Source: Herbidospora sakaeratensis | Lineage (GTDB): Bacteria > Actinomycetota > Actinomycetes > Streptosporangiales > Streptosporangiaceae | Direction: 5' to 3' | Assembly: GCF_001570525.1 (NCBI RefSeq) | Contig: NZ_BBXC01000008.1 | Coordinates: 461,841-525,840 of the forward strand | DNA: 64,000 nucleotides | Shown here: positions 22,649 through 31,399 of the stretch, one piece after another | How positions within the stretch are numbered: position 1 is the stretch's first letter | How the letters are laid out: every line of letters starts with the position of its first letter | Translations under genes and position numbers: made by a program | Notes under the pieces: model-generated | Database searches by the model: none | The model's input: only the letters and a program-made list of their open reading frames with translations | What the model was told of the DNA's origin: nothing

Positions 22649-23385
22649 AGGCCCGACTCGTTGGTGCGGACCAGGATCCGGCGGCACTCCTCACACCGCA
22701 CGACCTCGTCGGGCTTGGCGGCCTTGATGACGTTGAGGTCGGCGATCGACATGGTCGTGCGGCAGCCCAGGCAGCGGCCGCCGTGGAGGAGGGCGGCGCC
22801 CACGCCGCTCGACTCGCGCAGCTTCTCGTAGAGGGCGAGCAGGTCGGCGGGGATCTCGCCGGCGATGGTCTTGCGACGGGCGGTGACCTCGGAGCCGTCC
22901 TTGTCGATCTCGGCGAAGGCGGTGTCGCGGCGGCTCTCGGCGCCGACGAGGTCGGCGGTGATGGTCTCGCGTTCGGCGCGGAGGGCGTCGACGCGGGCGT
23001 CGGCGGTCTCGCGGCGTTCCATGATCTCCAGGACGACCTCCTCGAGGTCGCCCTGCCGGCGGTGCAGGGAGGCGATCTCGGACTGGAGGCCGGCCAGGTC
23101 GCGCGGGGAGGAGACGGCGCCGGAGTCGAGGCGCTTCTGGTCGCGCTCGGCCCGCTGGCGGACGGCGTCGACGTCGGACTCGGCCTTCGACTGCTCGCGG
23201 CCCAGGTCGGCGGCCTCGGTCTCGGCGGCGATGATCTGGGTGGCGATCTGGGCGAGGCGTTTGCTCAGGTCGTCGATGCCGGCCAGCTCGGGGAGGGTGC
23301 GGCGGCGGTGGCGGAGCCGGTCGAGGGCTGCGTCCTGCTCAGCCAGGTCAAGGAGGCGCTTCTGTGCGTCCGGTGCGGCTTTCAT
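22645..23385 (-). CDS. C4 zinc-ribbon coiled-coil protein
   Basis: The 246-residue protein is a long coiled coil for about 180 residues (many heptad-like Glu/Ala/Arg runs). A C4 zinc ribbon ends it: GGRCLGCRTTMSIADLNVIKAAKPDEVVRCEECRRILVR, with the CXXC pairs. This is the DUF164/CT398 family (Rv2229c in M. tuberculosis), thought to bind nucleic acid or transcription or secretion machinery; no precise function is proven. It sits in the middle of the conserved three-gene operon Nif3-like / zinc ribbon / RNase H-phosphatase, with 3 bp before it and a 4-bp overlap after. Confidence 0.9.
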   Translation of the reverse strand: MKAAPDAQKRLLDLAEQDAALDRLRHRRRTLPELAGIDDLSKRLAQIATQIIAAETEAADLGREQSKAESDVDAVRQRAERDQKRLDSGAVSSPRDLAGLQSEIASLHRRQGDLEEVVLEIMERRETADARVDALRAERETITADLVGAESRRDTAFAEIDKDGSEVTARRKTIAGEIPADLLALYEKLRESSGVGAALLHGGRCLGCRTTMSIADLNVIKAAKPDEVVRCEECRRILVRTNESGL

Positions 23386-23388
23386 CCC

Positions 23389-24219
23389 TCATCCTCGCTG
23401 TGCTGTTGTGGTCCAGGCGTCGGTGACCCTCTCGGAGACGCGCGCCTCCACATTATTGCCCGTCGCCGCGAGGGCCGTGGTCAGCCGTTCGGCGGCATCG
23501 GTGAGCCAGGGCCACTCGGTCGCCCAGTGGGCGGCGTCGATCAGGGCGGGGCCGTCGTCCTCGGCGTACTCGCTGGCGGGGTGGTGGCGCAGGTCGGCGG
23601 TGAGGAACACGTCGACGGCGGCCCGCCTGGCCGCTCTGAGCAGGGAGTCGCCCGCGCCGCCGGAGACGGCGACGGTCTTCACCAGGCGGTCGGGGTCGCC
23701 GGAGACGCGCAGGCCGCCGGACGTGCGGGGCAGGCCGTGGGCGGCCAGGGCGGCGAACTTGGCCAGCGTCATCGACACCGGCAGCTCGCCCACCCGGCCG
23801 AGGCCCAGCCGGGGGCGGTCGGGCAGCGGGACCAGCGGGCGCAGCGAGCCGGTCAGGCCGACCGCGCGGGCCAGCGCGTCGGAGACGCCGGGGTCGGCGA
23901 CGTCGGCGTTGGTGTGGGCGGTGTAGAGGCCGACGCCCGCCCTGATCAGGCGGTGGACGATGCGGCCCTTGGCGGTGGTGGCGGCGACCGAGGTGACGCC
24001 CTTGAGGTAGAGGGGGTGGTGGGTGACGATCAGGTCGGCGCCCCAGTCGAGGGCCTCCTCGGCGACGGTGGTCACCGGGTCGACGGCGAACAGCACCTTC
24101 CCCACCGGCTGGGCGGGGTCGCCGCAGACGAGGCCGACGGCGTCCCACGACTCCGCGGTGGCGGGGTCGTAGGCCGACTCCAGCGTGCGAATGACCGTTT
24201 GCAGGGTGGTCTCAGTCAC
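23389..24219 (-). CDS. Nif3-like dinuclear metal-centre protein
   Basis: The 276-residue protein shows the NIF3/DUF34 signatures: SWDAVGLVCGDPAQPVGKVLFAVD, ADLIVTHHPLYLKGV with the metal-binding HH, and VGLYTAHTNADVADPG. Near the C-terminus are VFLTADLRHHPASEYAEDDGPALIDAAHWATEW with further metal ligands. Family members form toroidal hexamers with two metals per subunit; GTP cyclohydrolase-like activity has been proposed but the role is unsettled. It is the first gene of the three-gene operon and divergent from the monooxygenase gene. Confidence 0.9.
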   Translation of the reverse strand: MTETTLQTVIRTLESAYDPATAESWDAVGLVCGDPAQPVGKVLFAVDPVTTVAEEALDWGADLIVTHHPLYLKGVTSVAATTAKGRIVHRLIRAGVGLYTAHTNADVADPGVSDALARAVGLTGSLRPLVPLPDRPRLGLGRVGELPVSMTLAKFAALAAHGLPRTSGGLRVSGDPDRLVKTVAVSGGAGDSLLRAARRAAVDVFLTADLRHHPASEYAEDDGPALIDAAHWATEWPWLTDAAERLTTALAATGNNVEARVSERVTDAWTTTAQRG

Positions 24220-24257
24220 CCTGGGAGGTTACCGGCCCCCGGGTTAGCGTGGATTCC

Positions 24258-25679
24258 ATGCGCGTCGCCATCGTCGGAGCCGGGTTCGGCGGCCTGTGCA
24301 TGGCCGTGAGACTGGCTCGCAGGGGGATCCCCCACGTCGTCTTCGAGAAGGGCGCCGGGGTCGGCGGGACCTGGCGTGACAACACCTATCCGGGGGCGGG
24401 CTGCGACATCCCCTCCCACCTCTACTCCTACTCGTTCGACCCCTACTGCGACTGGTCGCGGCGTTATCCGGGCCAGCCGGAGATCCTCGCCTACCTGGAG
24501 ATGATCGCGGCCAAGCACGGGATCAGGCCCCGGTTCGGCACGGAGGTGACCGAGCTGGCCCACGACGGCCGGGGCTGGCTGGTGACCACGCCAGAGTCGG
24601 TCGAGCGGTTCGACGTGGTGGTCACGGCCGTCGGGCAGCTCAACCGGCCCCACGTGCCCGCCATCGCGGGCGCCGAGACGTTCGCGGGCGACGCCTTCCA
24701 CTCGGCCCGCTGGGCGGGCCGCGACCTGGCGGGGCGGCGGGTCGCCGTCATCGGCACGGGCTCCTCGGCGGCCCAGCTCATCCCGCCGGTGGCCGAGACC
24801 GCCGCGCACGTGGACGTCTACCAGCGCACCCCCAACTGGGTGCTGCCCAAGGCCGACGCCGCGTTCGCGCCGCTGACCAGGGCGGTGTTCCGATGGGTGC
24901 CGGGGGCGCATGGGGCGTACCGGCGATGGTTCTTCGACTACGTCGAGAAGACGCTCTGGCCCGCGCTGGTCGGCGGGTGGAGCAGCGACCTCGTGCGGCA
25001 GAAGGCGCTGGCGCACCTGCGCCGCCAGGTGCCCGACCCGGCGCTGCGCCGCGCGCTGACCCCCGCGTATCCGCCCGGCTGCAAGCGGGTGGTCTTCGAC
25101 AGCCTCTTCTACCCCGCGCTGACCAGGCCCAATGTCGACCTGGTGACCGAGCCGATCGTCCGGATCGCCCCCGAAGGGGTGGAGACGCCCTCCGGGCTCA
25201 GAAGAGCCGACACGATCGTGTACGCCACCGGCTTCCGCTCCACCGAGTTCCTGCTGCCGATGGCCGTCACCAACGCCGCCGGCCGCGACCTGCACGAGCA
25301 GTGGAAGGACGGCGCCGAGGCCTACCTGGGCCTGGCCGCCCCCGGCTTCCCCAACCTCTTCTTCCTGTACGGCCCCAACACCAACCTCGGGCACAACTCG
25401 ATCGTCTACATGCTGGAGGCGCAGGCCGGCTACGTCATGGGCTGCCTCGACCTGATCGCCCGCAGGGGCCAGATGGAGGTGACGGAGGGGGCGCTGTCGG
25501 CGTACACGAGCGCTTTGAACAGGGCCCTGGCGGCCACGGTCTGGAACGGCGAGTGCCACAGCTGGTACAAGACGCCGGGCGGGCGGATCACCACCAACTG
25601 GCCGCGGACCGCCCGCGAATACGGCCGGCTCACCCGGCGTCCCAGGCCAGGGGCATACAAGTTCGGGGCGGGGCGGTAA
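24258..25679 (+). CDS. Flavin-containing monooxygenase (Baeyer-Villiger type)
   Basis: The 473-residue enzyme has an N-terminal FAD loop (VAIVGAGFGGLCMAVRL), the GTWRDNTYPGAGCDIPSHLYSYSF stretch typical of Baeyer-Villiger and N-hydroxylating monooxygenases, and the NADPH loop VAVIGTGSSAAQLIP. Between the loops is FAGDAFHSARW, matching the fingerprint FxGxxxHxxxW. It should insert oxygen into a ketone or hydroxylate a substrate using NADPH and O2. The substrate is unknown. ATG 24258 is chosen; GTG 24249 would add three residues. It is separated from the peptidase operon by 36 bp and may be co-transcribed. Confidence 0.9.
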   Translation: MRVAIVGAGFGGLCMAVRLARRGIPHVVFEKGAGVGGTWRDNTYPGAGCDIPSHLYSYSFDPYCDWSRRYPGQPEILAYLEMIAAKHGIRPRFGTEVTELAHDGRGWLVTTPESVERFDVVVTAVGQLNRPHVPAIAGAETFAGDAFHSARWAGRDLAGRRVAVIGTGSSAAQLIPPVAETAAHVDVYQRTPNWVLPKADAAFAPLTRAVFRWVPGAHGAYRRWFFDYVEKTLWPALVGGWSSDLVRQKALAHLRRQVPDPALRRALTPAYPPGCKRVVFDSLFYPALTRPNVDLVTEPIVRIAPEGVETPSGLRRADTIVYATGFRSTEFLLPMAVTNAAGRDLHEQWKDGAEAYLGLAAPGFPNLFFLYGPNTNLGHNSIVYMLEAQAGYVMGCLDLIARRGQMEVTEGALSAYTSALNRALAATVWNGECHSWYKTPGGRITTNWPRTAREYGRLTRRPRPGAYKFGAGR

Positions 25680-25715
25680 CGTCCGGTAGACGCTCTCCCC
25701 GGAAGGAGCCCCGCC

Positions 25716-26738
25716 ATGCTGCACTTCGACGCGGTGGTGGCCGACACCCACAACGACCTCCTGATGTCCGTGGCCGCCCGCCCGCCGAAACAGTGGGCCC
25801 GGTACTTCCGCGACAACTGGCTGCCCCAGCTCGCCGAGGGCGGGGTGGACCTCCAGGTGCTGCCGGTGTTCATCGACGACTGGTACCGCCCCGAGGGCGC
25901 GCTGCGGCACACCCTGCGCATGATCGAGTCCGCCCACGTGATCGCCGCCGAGGTCGAGGAGGTGCGACTCTGCCTCGACGGCGCCGGGATCGACGCCGCC
26001 CTGGCCGACGGCAAGATCGCGCTGGTGCTGGCCATGGAGAGCATGCCGGGTCTCGACTCCAGCGTGGAGCTCATCCCGACCCTCCACCGGCTCGGCGTGC
26101 GGGTCGCCTCGATCGCCCACTGGGGCCGCACCCCCCTGGCCGACGGCAGCGGAGAGGACGCCACCGGCTCGCGGCTGACGGCGGCGGGCGTCGAGGCGCT
26201 GGCGGCCATGGAGGAGCTGGGGATCGTCTTCGACGTCTCCCACCTGAGCGCCTCCGGCGTCGCCCACGTGCTGGAGCTGGCCCGGCGGCCGGTGATGGCG
26301 ACCCACTCGTCGGCGCGGGCCCTGCTCGACCACCACCGCAACCTGACCGACGACCAGCTCCGGGGCGTCGCCGCCACCGGCGGCGTGGTCTGCGTGAACT
26401 TCCTGCCCGCGTTCCTCACCGAGCATCCGCGCAGGGTCACGGTCGACGACCTGGTCGACCACATCGCCCACATCGCGTCGGTGGCCGGCATCGAGCACGT
26501 CGGGCTCGGCCCCGACTTCATCCGCGAGGTGCTGCGCGACGTCACCCCGCCCTGCTGCGAGGCCGCGCCGTCGGGTCTCGACGTCGACGCGGTGATCCCC
26601 GACCTCGACGGCCCGCGCGGCCTGCCGCTGGTCACCGAGGCGCTGGAGAAACACGGCTTCTCCCCCGAGGAGATCCGGCTGATCCTGGGCGAGAACGTGC
26701 TGCGCCTGTTCCGCGCCGAACTGGGAGTGCGCCGGTGA
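25716..26738 (+). CDS. M19 family membrane-dipeptidase-like peptidase
   Basis: The 340-residue protein has the renal-dipeptidase features: VADTHNDLLMS at the start (metal His and Asp), then VLAMESMPGL with the bridging Glu, VFDVSHLS and MATHSSARAL with further His ligands, and VGLGPDF near the end. Such enzymes hydrolyse dipeptides, often with a D-residue at the C-terminal position. A very good SD (GGAAGGAG) precedes ATG 25716. The stop overlaps the next start (GTGA), making it the first gene of a coupled trio with an M20 peptidase and an acetyltransferase. Confidence 0.92.
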   Translation: MLHFDAVVADTHNDLLMSVAARPPKQWARYFRDNWLPQLAEGGVDLQVLPVFIDDWYRPEGALRHTLRMIESAHVIAAEVEEVRLCLDGAGIDAALADGKIALVLAMESMPGLDSSVELIPTLHRLGVRVASIAHWGRTPLADGSGEDATGSRLTAAGVEALAAMEELGIVFDVSHLSASGVAHVLELARRPVMATHSSARALLDHHRNLTDDQLRGVAATGGVVCVNFLPAFLTEHPRRVTVDDLVDHIAHIASVAGIEHVGLGPDFIREVLRDVTPPCCEAAPSGLDVDAVIPDLDGPRGLPLVTEALEKHGFSPEEIRLILGENVLRLFRAELGVRR

Positions 26739-27838
26739 ACCTCGACGCGATGGTCGACGACCTGGAGGAACTGGTCGGCTGCGAGTCGTTCTCGGCCGAC
26801 CACGAGGCGGTGGCGAAGAGCGCCGAAGTGGTCGCCGAGGTCGGGGCCCGGCGGCTGGGCGCCGCCCCCGAGCGGGTGACCATCCGGGGGGTGTCCCACC
26901 TGCGGTGGACGTTCGGGCGGCCCCGGGTGCTGCTGCTCGGCCACCACGACACCGTCTGGCCGGTCGGCACCCTGCGCGACATGCCGTGGAGCTGCCGCGA
27001 CGGCGTCGCGCGCGGGCCGGGCGTCTTCGACATGAAGGCCGGGCTGGTGCAGCTCTTCCACGCCCTGTCGGGCCTGCCGTCGCTCGACGGGGTGTCGGTG
27101 CTGGTCGTGGGCGACGAGGAGCTCGGCTCCCCCACCTCGCAACCGTTGATCGAGGAGGCCGCCCGGGGCCTGGCCGCCGCGTTCGTCCTGGAGGCCAGCG
27201 CCGACGGCGGGGCGTTGAAGCTGGCGCGCAAGGGCATCTCCCGGTACGAACTCCTGGTGCACGGCCAGGCGGCCCACGCCGGCCTCGAACCGGAGAAGGG
27301 CGCCAACGCCGGAATCGAGCTGGCGCACCAGATCATCGCCATCACCCGGATCGCCGGGAACGTGGCGTCCTCGTCCCGCCCGGGGTCGTTGTCGGTGACG
27401 CCGACGCTGATGTCGGCCGGGACGTCCACGAACACCATCCCCGCCCTCGGGCGGGTGGCGATCGACGTGCGGGTGCCCGACGTCGCCTCGCAGCAGCGGG
27501 TCGACGAGCTGATGCGGGCCCTCACCCCGGTCGTGGCGGGCACCCGCCTCGAACTGCTGGGCGGCCCGAACCGGCCGCCGTTCGACGGCACCGCCTCGGC
27601 CGCCCTGTTCGAGCGGGCCGTGGAGATCGCCGCCGCGCTCGGCATGCCCCCGCTGACCGGGGTGTCCGTCGGCGGCGCCTCCGACGGCAACTTCACCGCC
27701 GGGGTCGGCACCCCCACCCTCGACGGCTTGGGCGCCCTCGGCGGCGGGGCGCACGCGCCCGGCGAACACGTCCTGGTGGAGCACATGCCCGTCCGGGCCC
27801 GGCTGCTGACGGAACTGGTGCGGTCGGTGCTGGCGTGA
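26735..27838 (+). CDS. M20 family metallopeptidase (ArgE/DapE/CPG2-like)
   Basis: The 367-residue protein shows LLLGHHDTVWPVGTL (metal His, Asp), GPGVFDMKAGLVQLFHAL (bridging Asp), VVGDEELGSPTSQ (catalytic and metal Glu) and HGQAAHAGLEPEKGANAG in the dimerisation domain. The best match by eye is glutamate carboxypeptidase-like members that remove terminal amino acids or N-acyl groups. GTG 26735 lies in the GTGA overlap with the dipeptidase stop. The same overlap recurs at its end with the GNAT gene, so all three are made in a fixed ratio. Confidence 0.92.
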   Translation: MNLDAMVDDLEELVGCESFSADHEAVAKSAEVVAEVGARRLGAAPERVTIRGVSHLRWTFGRPRVLLLGHHDTVWPVGTLRDMPWSCRDGVARGPGVFDMKAGLVQLFHALSGLPSLDGVSVLVVGDEELGSPTSQPLIEEAARGLAAAFVLEASADGGALKLARKGISRYELLVHGQAAHAGLEPEKGANAGIELAHQIIAITRIAGNVASSSRPGSLSVTPTLMSAGTSTNTIPALGRVAIDVRVPDVASQQRVDELMRALTPVVAGTRLELLGGPNRPPFDGTASAALFERAVEIAAALGMPPLTGVSVGGASDGNFTAGVGTPTLDGLGALGGGAHAPGEHVLVEHMPVRARLLTELVRSVLA

Positions 27839-28560
27839 TCGTGCGGGAACTGACCACCCTGGCCGAGTTCGAGGCGCTCCACGGGGTGTTCGACGAGATC
27901 TGGCGGCCCGAGCCGACGAACCCGCCGGTGACCGTGGAGCTGATGCGGGCCTTCTCCCACGCGGGCAACTACGTGGCGGGGGCCTTCGTCGACGGGCGGC
28001 TGGCGGGCGGGTCGGTGGGCTTCTGCGCCCCGCCGCGTGAGGCGTCGCTGCACTCCCACGTGACGGGGGTGGTCGCGCCCGGGGCGGGGCTGGCGCTCAA
28101 GCGGCACCAGCGGTCGTGGGCGCTGGCACGCGGCATCTCGACGATCACGTGGACGTTCGATCCGCTGGTCCGGCGCAACGCCTACTTCAACCTGGTGAAG
28201 CTGGGGGCGCGGCCGGAGCGGTACTACGAGAACTTCTACGGCGAGATGGCCGACGGGGTGAACGCCGGCGACGAGTCCGACCGGGTGCTGGCGGTGTGGC
28301 GGCTGACGGCTCCCCGGGCGGCCGAGGAGGCGGCGGCGGAGGTCGCGGTGGCGGCCGACCCCGACGGTCCGGCCGTGCGGGAGACCGCCTCGTCCGTCGT
28401 GCTGGTTCAACTGCCGGAGGACATCGAGGGGCTGCGGCGCGACGACCCGGCCACGGCTAAGCGGTGGCGGATGGCGGTTCGAGAGGAGTTCGGGGGCAGA
28501 GTCCGGCGGGGGTGGACGGTGATCGGGTTCCGGGATGGAGGCTACGTGCTGCGGTCGTGA
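27835..28560 (+). CDS. GNAT superfamily acetyltransferase (COG3375-like)
   Basis: The 241-residue product begins VIVRELTTLAEFEALHGVFDEIWRPE and contains SLHSHVTGVVAPGAGLALKRHQRSWALARG (GNAT core) followed by ITWTFDPLVRRNAYFNLVKLGARPERYYENFYG. That last motif is characteristic of the COG3375-type predicted acetyltransferases, which are often encoded near peptidases or amino-acid racemases. A role in trimming or protecting amino-acid/peptide products is inferred from the operon. GTG 27835 overlaps the M20 stop; the 3' end overlaps the convergent NACHT gene by 19 bp. Confidence 0.85.
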   Translation: MIVRELTTLAEFEALHGVFDEIWRPEPTNPPVTVELMRAFSHAGNYVAGAFVDGRLAGGSVGFCAPPREASLHSHVTGVVAPGAGLALKRHQRSWALARGISTITWTFDPLVRRNAYFNLVKLGARPERYYENFYGEMADGVNAGDESDRVLAVWRLTAPRAAEEAAAEVAVAADPDGPAVRETASSVVLVQLPEDIEGLRRDDPATAKRWRMAVREEFGGRVRRGWTVIGFRDGGYVLRS

Positions 28561-31376
28561 GCCGGCGGTCCGGTCACCCGGCGGGCCGACCACGTCCGGG
28601 CTATGTCCCGTAGGTAGGCGGCGATCTGCCAGTGCTCCGGCGGGCTGTTGGTGACCATCATCGCGAAGGCCTCGGCGACCGCCGGCCGGCCGAACGTCTC
28701 CTCCAGCAGGCTGTAGTCGGTGGTGGCGCCGGTGCGGGCGAGGAGCAACTCGGCGGGCCGCAAGCCCTTCGCCTGCGCCAGGTGAAGCCGGTCGACGGGA
28801 AGCGCGGCGAACAGGCGCAGCGCCGCGTCACGCTCCGCCGTCGCCAGCTCGGGCAGGCCTTCCACGAGATAGTTCGGCAGAGTCAGGCCGGTTTCCGAGA
28901 CCTCCGGCAGGGCGGCGGGGTTGGCGCCGTTGAAGAAGGCGAGGCCGGGATCTCCCTCGACGTCGGCGTCCCGCAACAGCCGGCTCGCCCACTCGCCGAG
29001 AACCGAGGGCAGCTGCGAGATGTGCGCGAGCACCAGCAGCGCGTAGGCCCGCGATCCGCCCTCCCCGGTCAGCAGCCCCGCGAGCCTCTCCTTGGTCTTC
29101 TGCCGGACGAGCGGATCCTCCGCCGCCAGGCCCGACAGCACCGACGCCAAATAGGGCAGGCTTCCGTCCGGAAGACCGACGAGCCGGTCCAGGGCGTGAT
29201 CGGCGAGCAGCCGCCGATACTGCGGCGATTTGATCGCCAGATCATCGCCGAGCAACTCGGTCGCCAGCTCCGCACCGGCCCGGATCAGCCAGGACATCAG
29301 GTCACGGTTGTCGAACTCCCGCAGCAGGCTGATGACCTGCTCACGCAGTCCTTCACGATCGGTGAAGAGCCGGCCCGCCGCCAGCAACCAGGTGTTGCGC
29401 CAGTGCGCGGACGGCACGAGAGGGCGCAGGTGTGCCAGGACCTGCGCGCCCTCACCCCGGGTGAGCGCTCGGGCCGCCAGATACTCCCGGAGGCTGCGGA
29501 TCTCGAACCCGACCCCGTTGTCCCCGTACGGAACGAGCATGACAAGCCGGTGCACCGCCGCCACTTCCACCAGCTTGGCGAGTTTCAGGGCCTGCTCCTC
29601 GTCGTTCCCCTCGCTCCGCAGCCGCTCGAAGGCATGCCGGCGTACGTCGGCCGAGGGCAGCGCCCCTTCGTGCTCGACGACCCGTTCCGCCTGCCGCTGG
29701 AGTTCGAGCGCGACCGACTCGTGGATGGCCTCGACGTCGGACCGGTAGTCCTCGAGGAACCGTCCCAAGGTGGTCGGCTTGTTCAGCTCCCTGGCGTAGA
29801 TCGTGTCGAAATAGGCGTGGAAGAGCTGATAGCGGTTGGCGGGCACTCTCTGCCGTCTCTCCAGGAGCAACGTCATGATCGTGACCTGGAGCGGAGTGCG
29901 CATCAACCGGGAAGTCTCAGACTCCTTCGTCGATTCGGCGAGCCGGTGGTTCACCTGCTGTTCCAGATCCGGATCGTCGCCGAGCCTCAGCGCCGTGAGC
30001 TTGCGGGCATAGGACAACGCCTCGTCGGGTTCGAGATCGGATAGTTGCACCGTCCGGTAATCGGCGCTCCTGAACTCGCCCAGGTACCCCTGCGGCCTCG
30101 TGGTGATCACGACCAGCACGTCGGCCTTCACGACACCGGCCTCGATCAGGAAGTCGCGCACGCCCGCGCTCGCCCGCTCACGGATCGTCGGCGAGACGAC
30201 CTCGTCCATTCCATCGAGCACGATCAGCCACGGCCAGGCGCCCAGCCAGTCGTTCAGCCCCACCTTGAAGACGTCGAAGGAGGCCGCCGTCAGAACCCGT
30301 TGCATGATGTACCGCATCAGCGAGAGAGACGGGTTGGCGGCCAGCTGGTCGCCGTAGTCACTCAGTACCACCCGTATGGGCCAGCGCAGGTTGCGCGGCG
30401 TAGGCAACCCCAGGTCGTCGAAATGCGCCGCCAACCGGCTGCGCAGGCGTCGCGGTTCCGGACCCAGCACGGCATCCTTGAGCAGCGCGACCCGGTAGGC
30501 CTGGCAGACCATCTGGGTGAGGGTCGACTTCCCCTGACCGGGGCCGCCGAAGACCAGGATGTGCGATGAGTCCTCGGTGAAGTCGACGACACGGTTGCCC
30601 TGCAAGAGGATGTACTCGGCGGCCATCACCTCACGGCCGACCCGCCCGCGAATGCTGTGGCCTCCCGCGACGGCGGGCAGGTCGATGCCGATGCTGTCCA
30701 GGGCGAGCTTGTCGTCACTGTTGTCGCCCGCCTTGCCCAGCCGAACGTACTGCTGGGCCATCATGTCCTTGATCGTGTGCGCGGTCAGCAACTCGCCGAG
30801 TTTGTCGTTCTTCCTGTCAAGCCACAGATGAAGGCGTGCCAGTACGTCACCACTGGTCAAGAAGCCGCCATAACGCACCCGGACATCCCGATGCGCATCC
30901 AGGAGCGCACGGAAGGTGTCATAGTGCCATATCCGCCATCCACGCAGATTGATGCCGAACGACCTCAAAGCCGCCGAAATCTCGTCATGCGCCCTGTCAA
31001 TGCCGCCTCCGGCAGTCGGCGAAAGGGTGACATTGGTCGCTATGAGAAGATAGTCCGGAAGAGGATGACCCCGGCGATTGTTGGCCCATGTGGTCATCTC
31101 CCGGCGCACCTCGCCGAGCAGCCATTTCAGGTTGGCGGCCGGATCTGCCGGGCGCTGGCGGAATTTGGCCTGTACGACGGTGTAACCGTGCCAGGTCTCC
31201 GTCGCACCTTCGTCGATCTCCGGATTCCAGTGAATTCGCCCCTGAACGGCAGCGTCCCGTCCGCCGTCGGCGCCGTCACCGTAGATCTGCACCTTTTCCC
31301 CGAGTGCGGCGACACACAGAGCTTGCGTCAGATGTTCGAACTCCCGCGGGCCAAGCCTCGCCAGGTCATAGTCCAC
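28542..31376 (-). CDS. PD-(D/E)XK nuclease - NACHT NTPase protein, probable phage defence
   Basis: The 944-residue protein starts with a restriction-endonuclease-like domain: FEHLTQAL, GDGADGGRDA with Asp41, and TVVQAKF with Gln69-Ala-Lys71, the core of Mrr/PD-(D/E)XK nucleases. A NACHT/STAND ATPase follows: Walker A GGPGQGKST (277-285), Walker B LIVLDGMDE (384-392) and sensor TTRPQG (425-430). The C-terminal ~450 residues are helical, probably a sensor. This domain order matches bacterial NACHT defence proteins, in which phage sensing triggers a nuclease effector and cell suicide. GTG 31376 is the only plausible start; it has a weak upstream GGA and lies 23 bp after the CoA-ligase gene. GC content is visibly lower than in its neighbours, suggesting acquisition. 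Confidence 0.88.
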   Translation of the reverse strand: MDYDLARLGPREFEHLTQALCVAALGEKVQIYGDGADGGRDAAVQGRIHWNPEIDEGATETWHGYTVVQAKFRQRPADPAANLKWLLGEVRREMTTWANNRRGHPLPDYLLIATNVTLSPTAGGGIDRAHDEISAALRSFGINLRGWRIWHYDTFRALLDAHRDVRVRYGGFLTSGDVLARLHLWLDRKNDKLGELLTAHTIKDMMAQQYVRLGKAGDNSDDKLALDSIGIDLPAVAGGHSIRGRVGREVMAAEYILLQGNRVVDFTEDSSHILVFGGPGQGKSTLTQMVCQAYRVALLKDAVLGPEPRRLRSRLAAHFDDLGLPTPRNLRWPIRVVLSDYGDQLAANPSLSLMRYIMQRVLTAASFDVFKVGLNDWLGAWPWLIVLDGMDEVVSPTIRERASAGVRDFLIEAGVVKADVLVVITTRPQGYLGEFRSADYRTVQLSDLEPDEALSYARKLTALRLGDDPDLEQQVNHRLAESTKESETSRLMRTPLQVTIMTLLLERRQRVPANRYQLFHAYFDTIYARELNKPTTLGRFLEDYRSDVEAIHESVALELQRQAERVVEHEGALPSADVRRHAFERLRSEGNDEEQALKLAKLVEVAAVHRLVMLVPYGDNGVGFEIRSLREYLAARALTRGEGAQVLAHLRPLVPSAHWRNTWLLAAGRLFTDREGLREQVISLLREFDNRDLMSWLIRAGAELATELLGDDLAIKSPQYRRLLADHALDRLVGLPDGSLPYLASVLSGLAAEDPLVRQKTKERLAGLLTGEGGSRAYALLVLAHISQLPSVLGEWASRLLRDADVEGDPGLAFFNGANPAALPEVSETGLTLPNYLVEGLPELATAERDAALRLFAALPVDRLHLAQAKGLRPAELLLARTGATTDYSLLEETFGRPAVAEAFAMMVTNSPPEHWQIAAYLRDIARTWSARRVTGPPAHDRST

Positions 31377-31399
31377 GGAGAGAATTCCATCATGTGGCT

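Noticed and set aside
24893-26734. Long plus-strand frame running into the M20 peptidase
   Set aside because: It is an Arg/Pro/Gly-rich shadow of the monooxygenase and M19 genes; the M20 family match begins exactly at GTG 26735.
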